DNA of 64,000 bases from Pleurotus ostreatus/Saccharomyces cerevisiae fusant (taxonomy: Eukaryota; Opisthokonta): the NCBI GenBank assembly GCA_024196135.1, contig JAMQCK010000001.1, positions 1 to 64,000 of the forward strand, read 5' to 3'. Positions within the stretch are counted from its first letter, which is position 1; every line of letters starts with the position of its first letter. Made by a program: the position numbers and the translations under genes. The notes beneath the pieces are model-generated. The model was not told the origin of the DNA, ran no database searches, and worked only from the letters and a program-made list of their open reading frames with translations. Positions 22,561-33,639 of the stretch are shown piece by piece.

Positions 22561-25500
22561 ATGTCTGCTTCTACAGGAGATAACTTTTCTGGCCCCGCTC
22601 TCGCGTTTCCTCCGGATTATGAGACCGACCGTCAGCAGCCATCAATTGGGACCCTCTCCACTCGACTTCCGCAAGAAGCGCCGCCGACCACGACCGCGGA
22701 GGAGCTGGAGGTCCTCGCAGTTGCAGCCCTGCGCATTCTACACTACAGATGCACGAGCTTGGAGAATGTCACTCTTGGTGCGTCCTACTTCGAGCATCGT
22801 ACTCCGGAAGCTCATATTCTGTAGCTGTGATCGATGCGCAAGGAGCTCGGAGAGCACGTTTGATCACGACGGAAGACACGACTGTACAATGCGCACTCGC
22901 AGACGCTCGAAGCTCCCTTACGACCGCGACGCGCTTCGATCAAGAAGGCGAAAAAATAAGGCTTGCATTATCCGCGTCCATCCCGCGCGGTCCTCAGTGC
23001 GTAGCTCTTTCTGCTGCAATCCCAATCCTTGTTGATGTGTACAAGACAAGCTGTCGATATGCACTGGCTAGTCAGCAAAGACAAGGTCGAGATCACGTAC
23101 AACTCTACAGTCTTTCATCTGGAGAGCATATATGCACTGGCTCAGTGCTATCGTGAAGCCTTCGAAGCTGCTCTCTGCCCCTCGGACGTCCTGGTCTCCC
23201 ACCTACCATTTGAGGTAGCGCCTTCGCTGCTTGATCGCGCTCACGTATCGACCACCCCGCCCATCACGCCGTCGTACGAAGGTCGCGTACTACGAGATGC
23301 CTTTCGTGATGCCGTCAAGAAGTACCCCAATGAGCTCGCTTTGGACGATGGCACGACATCCTACACTTACGGTGAAGTCGATATCCTTACGGACGCTGTG
23401 GCGCAGAAGGTATCGGAAGCGCTCGCTGGTTCGACCTTGGACGCCGAATACATAGCGACGTGCATCCCGCCCTCACCTCTCGCTATCCTTGTGATCCTCT
23501 CCATTATCAAGTACGGCTCCGCCTATGTCCCCCTTGACATCCGGCTTCCCGAATCACGTCTGCAATGGCTCGTCGAGGATTCGGGCGCATCTCTTCTCAT
23601 CACCGTCTCTGACTCTCCCGCATTTACTACACCGGGTGTCCCCCGACTCGACCTTACCAACTTCCTTTCCAACGCTCGATCCATCCTCGCATTGCGAAAT
23701 CCAGTGACGCCCACCCTTCGCCCCATCGCCAACAACGTCGCGTATATCATGTACACGTCCGGCAGCACCGGCCTCCCCAAAGGCGTGCGCATACGCGCGC
23801 CGGCCGTCCTCTCCTTCGCCTACGACGGCGAGCCTCAACGCGTTGGACCACGCACGCGCGTCGCGCAGGTGAACAACCTCGCCTGGGACGGGACCGTCTT
23901 CGACGTCTGGTGCACCCTCCTCCGCGGCGCCACCCTCGTGAGCTTCTCGCGCTACGACGTGTTGGATCCGGCGCTGCTCGCGCGCTTGTTTCACGAGCGC
24001 AAGATCACCGCGACGTTCTTGCCGACGAGCCAGTTGAGGCAGATACTGGCGCATGCGCCGGGGCTGTTTGAAGGACTCGTGTCGATCAGTTTTGGCGGGG
24101 AGTTGCTGGGGTGGGAGCATGTGAGGCAGCTGAGGAAGTTGAATGAGGGGATGAGGATGTACCATGTCTACGGACCGACGGAGTGCTGTTGCTATGTCGT
24201 TGGGGTGAGCGTCATTCAGTTTACACGGCTTCATCATATGCTGAGGTCCCTCAAGTACGAGATCCCTCCTTTGGAGCAGATTCCGGCGCGCGGAGTTGTT
24301 CCGATCGGACGTGCTCTCCCTCCTGCGCAGGTGCTAGTCCTCGATTCAAATCAGCGACTCGTGCCACCCGGCATACAAGGCGAGCTGTATATCGGCGGAC
24401 GACAAGTTGGGGAGGGGTACCTCAACCGACCTGCCGAGACGGCCGCCGGCTTCGTTGAGCTCGATGTCCCGGAAGCCGGCGAGGGCCCGTCGAGATTTTA
24501 CCGCACTGTTAGTTAAATTTAAAGCACCTCTTTCGCAAGTTCACTGACTTGCCTTTAGGGGGATCTTGTCAAGTGGTTACCGACCGGCGTCATCCAGTTT
24601 GAAAGACGGCTCAACGCCGGTCAAGTCAAGATTCGTGGTCAGCGCCTCGAGCTAGCTGAGGTCGAAGCAGCCCTCGTGCGCACCGGCCTCGTCGCGGATG
24701 CCGCAGTAGCTTGCGTCAAAGAAGGGGATCCGTACTTAGTCGCCTTCGTCGTGCGGGATCAAGCCCCAGACAAAACAACCGTATCAGAAAAGGACGTCTT
24801 CGTAGCTCTCAAGGCTTCCGTCCCAGCACATATGATTCCTCGCTTTATCCACTTTCTCGACACCCTCCCACTCAACAACAGCGGCAAGCTCGACCGTCGA
24901 AAGATAGAGACGCTCGCTCTTGAAGCTCACGCACGTGGCTACGAGCACCATCATGCCGTCGAGGTCAACTACGATGCACCGCGAAGTGACCTGGAGCGAC
25001 GGTTATGCGAAGCCTTCCAGGAGATCCTCGGTCTCAAATCCGTCGGCGCGACGAGCGACTTCTTCGACATCGGCGGCCATTCGCTGCTCGCGCAAAGACT
25101 CAAGTGGCGACTGACCGAGCAAGAGCAGGTCGAGCTGGGCCTCCCGGATATTTTCGCCGGCCCGACGCCGAGGCAGTTGGCCACGAGGATCGAGTCGCTG
25201 CTTAGAGACGTTGGCAGCTCGCAGGCGGTGTCTATCGCGGACACAGTGCGCGCGTTGCCTGAACGGCGACGGGACCTTCTATCGTTGGGTCAGCTTCGCA
25301 TATTCAACCTCGACCGACTCGACGGGCCGGAGAAGTCTGTCTGCAATAGCGCGCACTGGTTGGTCCTTGACGGCGATCTGGACGTTGAGATCATGTCACG
25401 CGTCGTTGACGACATCGGCCGCCGTCATGAAGCCCTGCGCCACATCTTCGTGCCAACTGACGAGGAGCCGCGACTGAAAATTGTCGACACGGTGCCCCCG

Positions 25501-26580
25501 ATGGAGGTCATTGACGTTGAGCCCGGTCTACAGGGCGACGCACTGGATGACTTACTTCGACACCACGCCACCCGACATTTCGAGATAACCGTCGAGACTT
25601 CGTACCGTCCCATCCTATTCCGCTTGACCCCGCGCAAGCATATCTTGCTGCTCTCGATGCACCACATCGATACCGACGGCTTCTCTCGTGACGTCCATTA
25701 CAAGGAGGTCAAGGAGCTGTACTCTGCATACGTGGAGCGACGCGAGCCCAACCTCCCCGAGCTGCCCATACAATACAGCGACTGGGCCCAATTCCAGCGT
25801 ACCCCCGAATACGAGCGTCTCATCGCGCCTCAGATGGACTACTGGGTCAACAAGCTCAACCGCTTCGTACCTCTGGAGATTCCTCTCGACTTTCCCCGAC
25901 CCTCCGTCGTCGACCATGTCGGCGGACTCGAGATCGTTGACTGCCAACCGGACCTCGTCCACGCGCTCGACGCCCTCTGCCATGCCGAGCGCGCGACCAT
26001 GTTCATGGTCCTCGTCGCCGCCCTCCGCTGCGCAGCCTTCGCGCGCGACGGTGCCGCCGACGCCGCCTTTCCTACAACCGCTGCCTGCCGAAACCGCGCA
26101 GAAGTCGCCGACCTCGCGGGCTACTTCGTCAACCTCCTCGTGTACCGCATCCCCATGCGTGCGGGTGTGAAGTTCCGCGACGTGCTCCGGATCGTCCGAG
26201 AGGATTCCCTCGAGGGCATGGCGCAGCAGGATGCGCCGTACCCGCGCGTCATGGCTGAGCTCGCCGCGCGGGGGACGCCGGTAGGGACGCGGCCCTTGAG
26301 GACGATCCTCGGGTATCATGTGTTGGACGCTGGGTACTTCGAGGCCGGTGGCATCCAGGCGTCGCCGATCGAGGTGAACATGCACGCGATGCGGTGGGAT
26401 ATCGAGATCTTCTTCAGCCGCAGGGAGGGCTCGCATAGGATGTGGGGCGAGGTCAACTATAGGAAGGACCTATACCGGAAGGAGACGATGGAAGCTTTTG
26501 CCAGAAGTATTCAGGATATCCTGGAGCGGGCGGCGCGGGATCCTGAGTTCGAGGTGGTGGCGGGCGGGCACCCGGTGTAA
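22561..26580 (+). CDS. Nonribosomal peptide synthetase, single A-T-C module with vestigial N-terminal C region
   Basis: The ATG at 22561 starts MSASTGDNFSGPALAFPPDY. Three short exons join in frame to residues QAVDMHWLVSKDKVEITYN and ESIYALAQCYREAFEAAL, which resemble only the end of a condensation domain. The adenylation domain follows: YVPLDIRLPESRLQW, YIMYTSGSTGLPKGV (A3), LAWDGTVFD (A4), VYGPTECC (A5), GELYIGGRQVGEGYLNRP (A6), YRT|GDLVKW (A7, split by an intron near 24510-24560), GQVKIRGQRLELAEVE (A8) and NNSGKLDRRK (A10 Lys). The carrier domain has DFFDIGGHSLLAQRL. A full C domain follows with MHHIDTDGFS (HHxxxDG catalytic motif). The gene ends GGHPV, with no thioesterase or reductase. 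Asp in A4 and Lys in A10 suggest an alpha-amino acid substrate. Product unknown. Confidence 0.9.
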
Positions 26581-26929
26581 CAGGTCGTGCATCTTTGATC
26601 CTGTCGTGGTCGTGGAAGCGCCCGCGGAAGTATGCGAAGTGGGCGTCGTAGATGTGGACTGTCCGTATGGCCTCTTTTCCTGAGGACGAGATCAGCGCAT
26701 ATGGTAGCTCTTTCAGATTATTTGTGAAGAATATGAAGTGTACTGCAGATGAGTGGCGCTGTCAAAAGAGGCTCTATTATCAAGGGTTGCATAGTGCTAC
26801 TGCGGTGGCCATCGGAAAGAGGTTTGTGGCACTAAAAATATTATTCCTCCTCACTGAGATTTGGAAGACACTCAGACGATTGAGTGCGCCGTCTGAATAT
26901 GATCAAACATCCAGCGACGGGTCAATTGT
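26581..26929. other. Intergenic, no gene seen
   Basis: Spacer between the NRPS stop and module copy 1. It holds a 93-codon ORF without a domain. No biosynthetic partner gene for the NRPS is adjacent. Confidence 0.4.
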
Positions 26930-27143
26930 ATAGATTCATAGAGATATGAGTGATACATGGGAAGGGAGTTCAGATGTCGAAGCTACAACGCGAGAATTAA
27001 TTCTACTGAGTAGAAGCGTCCATACAAGTAGAGTAAGTCAACAGGATAGCCAATAACCATACACCGAGAGTACAATTCCGAAGTCCGTGGGCGCATACGA
27101 GCTATCCGCGAGAGGGCATACTAGGTACCCGCGCGTGCGCATT

Positions 27144-28196
27144 CTAGTTACCCGTGGGGCGCACAACATCGTACTCGACGAAGGTGATCTGCATGTTCTG
27201 CGCCTGCGCAAGCGCGGAGTCGCTGAACTCGTGGACGTTCACCAACTCGATAGTGAGGGGAGGGTAGGCGGGATTGTTGGCGGTAGGGTTCAGGTTGTGG
27301 CGCGTGCGCAATGCCATCATCAGCTTCGCTGGGGTGACCGGCTTGTTCAGGCAGAGATAGCGCAGGTTGGGCAGCCTGGACGAGTCCTCGCTCTGCAGAG
27401 CTTTGATGACCTGCTTCTGCAAATTACTGGTAGACTTTAGCTCTAGGGATACCAGACGTGCCGCTGCCGTGGACGACAGGTAGCGCTGCAATTCCTCCTT
27501 GTCGCGGAAGTTGAGCTCGAGGGAAAGGTGCGTGAGAGTGCTCCTCGCGCGCCAGAGGAATTGAAAGATGGTTGCGTCGTGCTCCCTCTCCGCTGGTCCA
27601 GGGAAAGAGAGTAAAGCACTAACGAGCCTCGACGGAATCAGATCCTTCAGCAACATGTCGACCTGATTGCGGATCTTCGGATTGATGTTGGTCGTGCCGC
27701 CCTTTATGATGAGGGAGACGAGGTCGAGGGCGTTGATGCGGAGGGGAGTGTAGGACTCGTCAGGCCTCAGATGATCGACGTGTAGACCGTGGAGGCCTGT
27801 CGCTTGCTGGATCTGGGCTTGAAGAAACTCGGACATCACGTTAGCGCTGCCGAGCGCATGCCAGACCTTGTTATAAGGCCCGGGATAGCTCGCGGGAGCA
27901 AGCGCATTATTCGAGGTCGCAGGGCACACTGGGTCTACTGTAAATGACAGGTTGCGGGCTAGTCATGGAGAACATACGGGTCTCCGTTGGGGGAATGACG
28001 CTGAGATCGCCCCATTCCCGTATCTTCTTGAGGCCCGGTGGAGCACCTGGATTGCGACCGCGATGCCTGAATACGTGAGTGAGCACAGCATTTTGACTGT
28101 GGCAAGACATTCGACCAACCCTGCTGACGCCGTGTACGAGACGACACATTTCCTCCCTTTCACTCTTCGCCCAGTAGTGGTTCGCTCTGGTGCCAT
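27144..28196 (-). CDS. Orphan leucine-rich protein, module family member 1
   Basis: Three exons on the minus strand. The ATG at 28196 gives MAPERTTTGRRVKGRKCVVS and YTASAG. A first intron with a GTTGGT donor ends CAG near 28075. Exon 2 reads HRGRNPGAPPGLKKIREW and LSVIPPTET. A second intron starts GTATGT. Exon 3 runs from LCPATSNNALAP to the stop at 27144. The protein is about 313 aa, with a basic N-terminus and a Leu-rich body: LTHLSLELNFRDKEELQRYL, ARLVSLELKS, LPNLRYLCLN. The last strand is ITFVEYDVVRP. Intron positions and phases equal those of the two paralogues at 43136 and 58910, good support for a real gene. The spacing of leucines suggests an LRR-like fold, but no named family is recognised. 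It is the most diverged of the three. Confidence 0.75.
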
Positions 28197-28288
28197 GAGG
28201 AGTCAGAGTGCTTGTTATGCGATTTGTAGTCTTGCCACTGAGATGTAGTTGGGTTGCTTGGGAGTGCATCCTGTCGGGGCGAGCGCCA

Positions 28289-28295
28289 ATTTATA
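28289..28295 (-). promoter_or_regulatory. TATA-like box of module gene 1
   Basis: CCAGATATAAAT on the minus strand lies about 95 bp before the ATG at 28196. The CCAGATATAAA core is identical at the same distance in the other two copies. Confidence 0.6.
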
Positions 28296-28844
28296 TCTGG
28301 TAGGAGCCTGGTCTATGTCAAGGCGCTTCTTCCTTGCTGAACGACGAGGAGTAGCGCCTACTATCACAAAACACGTGGGGAGAGACGCTATATCGTCCAC
28401 AGGGATACAAATCAAGCTGTTCAAGTTCACAAAATGAGCTTCCACGAGGCGCTGCGAAGCTCACCTTCACGGCCCTACCGCTGATGGCTGAGCTTCTTGA
28501 GGGACGCGTGCACATGAGAAGGTCAAAAAAGGTACGGATTCCTTGATGGCGCCTCTGATGCCACAATGGATGCTGTATGTCACGAGCTGTGGTATGCCAT
28601 GACCTTCAGCGGAGCTGTGCTTGGGCGCTCAATGAGGCGCTGCGCCTATCGACGAGAGAAGCAGCGGAGGTGCCAGGCAGAAGTTCTGAAAAGCTCAAGG
28701 TCAAAAGACCGGGGTAACAATCGCGTCGCCACGGCGCGGATACCATGAGGAGCAGGTCCAACCGGAGGAGTCACGGTTTGTCACAATAGACCGGCAGCAT
28801 TTATGGCGGCCCGCTGATCCGGCACAGGCGCCGGCGCCGCTGCT

Positions 28845-28850
28845 TATAAG
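28845..28850 (+). promoter_or_regulatory. Conserved TATAAG element facing the array, copy 1
   Basis: TGCTTATAAGCGCC after a GC-rich GGCGCCGGCGCC stretch is conserved in all three modules (42480-42487 and 60547-60553). It sits between the gene promoter and the array, so it could drive transcription into the array. CTTATAAG is a palindrome, so direction is inferred from context only. Confidence 0.35.
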
Positions 28851-28884
28851 CGCCCCGCTTCTTGTCGAAAACCATCATCTTCGT

Positions 28885-31790
28885 CGGATACAAGTCCAAC
28901 TGGCTACCACGGGACGCGGCACCGGATGAGTTCTCTCGGGGTAGGCGCCTGCAGCTTCATCTTCATGGAGCGGGACTGTGGGTGCTCTACTATAGATTAA
29001 GAACCAGACGCGCGGTGTATACTAGGTGGTAGTCGGGTCGCCACTGCCGTCGTTGCCTGGATCATCAGCTAGATGATTCCGCCAGCGGCGGCGAGACCTG
29101 ACGATGTTTGGGCCCACCAAGGGGTACGAATGGCTTGGTAACTCTCCCAGTCGTAACCCGCGGTGGGTGGACTTGTGTCCACCGCAGGCGCTTGCGTGGT
29201 GCCGTCGAAGCTGCTTGTCTGACCCACCGCTTCGGCGGCGGCGATGGCAGTAGTGGAGGTGCTGTGCTTGCGCTTGCAACCACAGTTATGCGTCGGTGAT
29301 GATGTCTCCCGTCCCTTGGTACGCGGCAGACTCGAAGCCGGCGCATGATTTGTGGCATCGGCGAAGGATCGTCGTCGTCGGACACCAGCTCGACTGACTG
29401 CCATGCACGCCGGATATGGCCCTCTCTCCTGTCAGGTGCTCACGGCCGCTCCCTTCTTGGGGCGAGGTCGAGTGCTTCTTGCTGCTGAGAGAGGTCCAGC
29501 TGTGCGGTGTACGGATGGTAGTTGGGCCGCTTCTACTGTCGCTGGCTGGACTGTCTAACTGACAATCCAGCCAGCGATGGTAAGGCCTGACATCGTTTGG
29601 GCCTATTGCGAGTACGAGTGGCTTGGTGGTTCAACCACTCGTACGACGCGGTGGGTGGGCTGGCGTCCGTCGTGCGCGTGCGCGGTACCGTTGATGCCAC
29701 TCGCTGTTTCCGTCGCCTCGGCGGTGGAGTTGGAAGTGGCGGAGGTGCTGTGCGTGCGCTCGTGGCTGCAGTCGTGTAATTCCAGTGATGCTTCCCGCCT
29801 ATTGGCGCGCGGCGGAGGGGATACACGACATGTGGCGTCGGCGAGGGGCGAGTTAGCTTTTGACGGAATGCCCTAGTAGCTTGTCCCTTAACAGGACTTG
29901 CGAACGGATTCTTCATCGGGGGCTTCCTGGCGCCTCGTCGATATCGGCGGCTAATCTTTGGAACCCCCTCCTCTTTCTGGAGGATTTTATCAGCTTTGTA
30001 TATTCCGACCCATTTCATCGTCGTCGGACACAAGCCCAACTGGCTACCACGGGACATTGCACCGGATGTGCTCTCATCAAGTGGACGTTCGCAGCTCTCC
30101 TCTTCTCGGGGACTGCGTGTGTACTGCTGTGGATTGAGAACCACTGCGCGGTGTATACTATGTGGTAGTAGTCGGGTCGCCCCCGCCACCGTTGCATAAA
30201 TCATCGGCTAGATGATTCCGCCAGCGGCGGCGAGACCCGACGACGTTTGGGCCCACCAAGGGGTACGAATGGCTTGGTAACTCTCCCAGTCGTACCCCGC
30301 GGTGGGTGGGCTTGTGTCCACCGCAGGCGCTTGCGTGGTGCCGTCGAAGCTGCTTGTCTGACCCTCCGCTTCAGCGGCCGGCGATGGCAGTAGCGGAGGC
30401 AGTGCGCTCGCGCTCACAGCTACAGTTATGCGCCGGCGATGATGTCTCCCGTCCCTCGGCGCGCGGCAGACTCGGAGGCGGCGCATGATTTGTGGCATCG
30501 GCAAAGGATCGTCGTCTTCGGACACCAGCCCAACTGGCTACCATGGGCATGCGCTGGATGGGCTCTCCCGTAGTCAGGCGTCGGCCTACTTCTTCTCGAA
30601 GGGGTTGTGCGTCCTGCTGAACAGAGTGCGGAAGACAGCTGCGCGGCGTACACTATGTGGTAGTTGGGTCGCCACTGCCGTCGTTGTCTGGATCGTCGGA
30701 TAGACGGTTCGGCCAACGACGGCGAGACCCGACATCGTTCGGGCCCATTACGACTACGAATGGCTTGGTCACTCTCCCGGACGTACGTTGTGGTGGGTGG
30801 ATTGGTGCCCATGACGAGTGCTTGCACGGCGCCGTTGATATCATTTCCCTGTTCTTCTGCTTCGGTGGTAGAAAAACTGGGAGTGGTGGAGGTGCTGTGG
30901 GAGCGCTCGTAATTACAATAGTGTACCGCCGGGGATGCTACCCGCTTGTCAGCGCGCGGCGGAGGCAGTACATGATTTGTAGTGTCGGCAAAATGCGAAC
31001 TGGCCCTCGGAGTAACACCCTAGTAGTCGACCTTCCTCATGGAGGCCTGCGAACGAACTGCTCACAAGGGGGCCTCTCGTGCTTTGCTGATATTGACGGC
31101 CAATGTTTGGAACCCCCCTCCTCCTTCGGAGGATTTCTGCCACTAACATGTTTGCAGGTCGCCGTCCTTGGACACTGGCCCAACTGGCTACCACGGGACT
31201 TTGCATCGGATGGGCTCTCCCGTAGTCAGGCGTTGGTCTACTTCTTTTTGAAGAGGCCGTGCGTCCTGCTGAACAGGGTGCGGAAGACAGCTGCGCGACG
31301 TATACTAGGTGGTAGCCGGGTCGCCGCTGTCGTCGTCGCCCGTGTCGTCGTGTAGATGACTTGGACGACGGCGATGAGACCTGGCATCGTTCGGGCCTAT
31401 CGCGGGTACGGATGGCTTGGTAACGCTCCCGGACGTACCCCGCGGTAGGTGGGCCTGTGTCCATCGCGAGCGCTCGCGTGGTGCTGACGAGGCTACTTCC
31501 TTTCTCCGTCTTCTCGGCGAGGGGTTGGGAGTAGCGGAGGCGCTGCGCGGGTTCTCGCAGCCACAACCGCGTACGGCTGATGATGCCTTTCGTCCTCGCA
31601 CGAAAGGCGGAGGTGACATACGGGCTGTGGCGTCGGACGACGCGAGGTTGCTCTTGGGGAGAATCCGATTAGCTGACCGTCCTCGCGGAGGTCCAGCGAA
31701 AGGGACTACTTCTTTGCGGAGCTCCTCCGTTCTTCGACAACGACGGTCATTTTTTTGGAACTCCCTCCTCTTTCGGAGTATTTACTACAA
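28885..31790. repeat. Tandem array of module copy 1
   Basis: Units share the anchors GGTAGTCGGGTCGCC (about 29032, 29516, 30166, 30660, 31312), GTACGAATGGCTTGGT, CGGTGGGTGGGC and CCCAACTGGCTACCACGGGA. Spacing alternates about 484, 650, 494 and 652 bp. The longer units carry an extra block that includes GGAACCCCCCTCCTCCTTCG, a copy of the terminal element. Long ORFs run on both strands but with shifting frames and no domain, so I treat the array as non-coding. Confidence 0.75.
29539..29577. repeat. Long hairpin inside an array unit
   Basis: TCGCTGGCTGGACTGTC (29539-29555), loop TAACT, then a 17-nt reverse complement with one mismatch (29561-29577). Weaker palindromes occupy the same place in other units, for example GGATCATC..AGCTA..GATGATTCC near 29060 and GAATCATC..GATGATCC near 42250. 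Confidence 0.8.
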
Positions 31791-32919
31791 TCATCCAATT
31801 CGGTACTATATTTCTTACAAGGAACAGTTGTAGAGTACATATTTGCATCTGGAGGACCAGGATGTCAAGCAAATCGGCGACGGTCCGAGTTCAACTCCGT
31901 CGCGCGAGGATCGGTGTTTGCCGGACCTTACGCTCTACCATCGTGAGCTGCCTTCAACAACATAACATTCGCAATCCCTGTCAATATCTCTGTTGGCCTT
32001 TTGAAGCTGCTGCGGCGCGAAAGAGCGGACTCCCAGTAAAGACGGATAGCAATAGCCATCCTGTCTGCGTTCACAGGCCTTGACGTGTGATTACGCTTGC
32101 CACTGCGAAGGTCGCTCTCCAGTCTCTCGGAACTCAATTGTTAGGTACAGGTACATAATCACCTTTAGCTGCGCCCAACCTCCCTGGTCAGCCCTTCTAG
32201 ACAGTCTGCGGCCATCGCTCTTTCTCAAGCGGCGTCGCTTACCAAACTCCCGGCGTCTTCTACGGCCTTCAATCTCTCATTTGCGCCCCCTTTCGCCCCA
32301 ACCAAGCCCCTCTGACCATCTAGGTTGCAATCTACACCCCCTTAACCGATCCTACGCGTCTCTATCCGGGCCCACCCGTCCGCACTCAAGCCTACTTCTC
32401 GAGGCTTACCCTTCCCGCTACCGGCTATGAGATCACAATGACACTAATAGACCGCATTCAGTCGTCAAGACCCCATTCAGCCCGCCAATACTAGATCCCC
32501 ATCCACCGACATACGGCCGGCTGCCAGCACATTTCGCACCCCCGCCTGTCTTCGTGCGCGGGCCTGACGCAATGCAGCCCGCGCGTGGGTAGGTGTCCAC
32601 GTATTCTTGGGAACGGCAGTGCCGTCACGGTTCTCGCTGACTTACTGCATTGCATGTGCGCGTCGCATATATAGGCCGCCGTGGACGTGGGGGCTTCGAA
32701 TTTGCGAGTGCCGCCCCCGACGCGAGGCGCTTCATGTACACGAGTGCGACTTGAGGCGAGGCGGCCTTTGTTCGTGTGCGTACTTGTAACGCGGAGGATC
32801 CCAGCGTAGGCAGGAGCTCTCTCTTTCGACTTGGTGTTGTACGAGCTGACTGCTCTTTCCCAAGTACGTCTATCGTTTGCTATCGTGTACCATTCGGACG
32901 CTGACGACTGGGCCCAGCG
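31791..32919. other. Flank of module 1, no gene seen
   Basis: About 1.1 kb. The first 250 bp still resembles the flank of copy 3 (GCGCGAGGATCGG near 31905 and 62451; GAAGCTGCTG near 32005 and 62550), so the module may extend further than its clear end. The rest contains overlapping open frames on both strands without domains. Confidence 0.4.
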
Positions 32920-33231
32920 ATGCAATTCCACTTGTGGCTATACCTCATCACGCTGTACGCCCTCCTCGCGGGCGTGCATGGCCTCATTCCCGTTCCACCA
33001 CACGCGAAGGTCCCGGTATACGCGCATGGCGATGTACTACCAACACAGCCGGCGTCCCCACCTCCCGGTGTCTCCCTCGCTCCGACGCCGCCACGCCGTG
33101 AGGCGGGCATGCCAACGGACGTCGCTCCAGTGCCGCCTACGGTCGAGGTCGAGCCCATAGCACCGCCCGAGCCCGTCGAGACCCGCGTCCGGTCCGCCAA
33201 ATTCGCTAGGCGGAGGCGAGCGCATCCTTGA
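32920..33231 (+). CDS. Candidate small secreted proline-rich protein
   Basis: A single-exon 103-aa ORF with an ATG at 32920. It begins MQFHLWLYLITLYALLAGVH, which looks like a signal peptide with cleavage near GVHG-LIP. The rest is rich in Pro (PPHAKVPVYAHG, PASPPPGVS, VAPVPPTVEVEPIAPPEP) and ends in a basic RSAKFARRRRAHP tail. No cysteines occur in the mature part. No family is recognised, and a chance ORF cannot be excluded. If real it would be exported. It lies alone between module copy 1 and the second tRNA-Val. Confidence 0.4.
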   Translation: MQFHLWLYLITLYALLAGVHGLIPVPPHAKVPVYAHGDVLPTQPASPPPGVSLAPTPPRREAGMPTDVAPVPPTVEVEPIAPPEPVETRVRSAKFARRRRAHP

Positions 33232-33639
33232 GCGTCGGTCCCGCAGCGGGTTCTGCTGCGTGCCCACTCTATGTACGTATTGTCCAGCTCCCAACCCATG
33301 CCGATGCCTGACCGCCCACTAGTTTCGACGGACGATAATGCGCGCTAGTCTTGACAGACAATTAGACGACCTGTATCATTATGCCTACCATCCTTTAGAC
33401 GGACACTGTATCGTACGCCCCGCGACACTCGGCAGCGAGCCAACCACCCATGCCTTCATGAATCAATCACGATTGAACGATGCCACCCCTGCCTGGCTTG
33501 ACGAGACGACAGTATTGATGAGAAGACGATTATAGAGAGAGCCAGCAAGACGTTGCACAAACTACATATCCTGCTTCTTCACTGATATACTGCAACAGCG
33601 ATGAGCGTACAGGGCGGCCAACAGCCTCTGCTCATCATG
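33232..33639. other. Intergenic, no gene seen
   Basis: About 0.4 kb between the small ORF and tRNA-Val. No repeat or domain-bearing ORF. Confidence 0.4.

Larger units (their letters stand above)
26930..31790 (-). repeat. Repeated module, copy 1 (orphan gene + leader + tandem array)
   Basis: One of three homologous modules in the window. Read on the minus strand, the array lies upstream, then a roughly 1.3-kb leader, then the orphan gene at 27144-28196. The far end is marked by CTTCGACAACGACGGTCATT followed by a CCTCCTC...TTCGGAG element near 31730-31790, which recurs at the same end of the other copies. The 3' end is less conserved; GTGTATGGTTAT and TGTATCACTCATAT downstream of the stop match copies 2 and 3, so the left limit is approximate. 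Confidence 0.75.

Noticed and set aside
28566..28748. Conserved ORF-like text (CHELWYA...GAVLGRS) upstream of each module gene on the opposite strand
   Set aside because: The frame breaks in copy 2 and copy 3 starts differently. DNA homology of the leader explains it without coding.
30657..31355. Long ORFs inside the module arrays (for example 232 codons plus, 205 codons minus)
   Set aside because: Open on both strands, frames change between units, no domain, and differences between units are not concentrated at third codon positions by eye. Best explained by GC-rich repeats.
26930..31790. Module as a classical DNA transposon or LTR element
   Set aside because: No DDE-type residues, reverse transcriptase, integrase, terminal inverted repeats or LTR pair could be seen in any copy.
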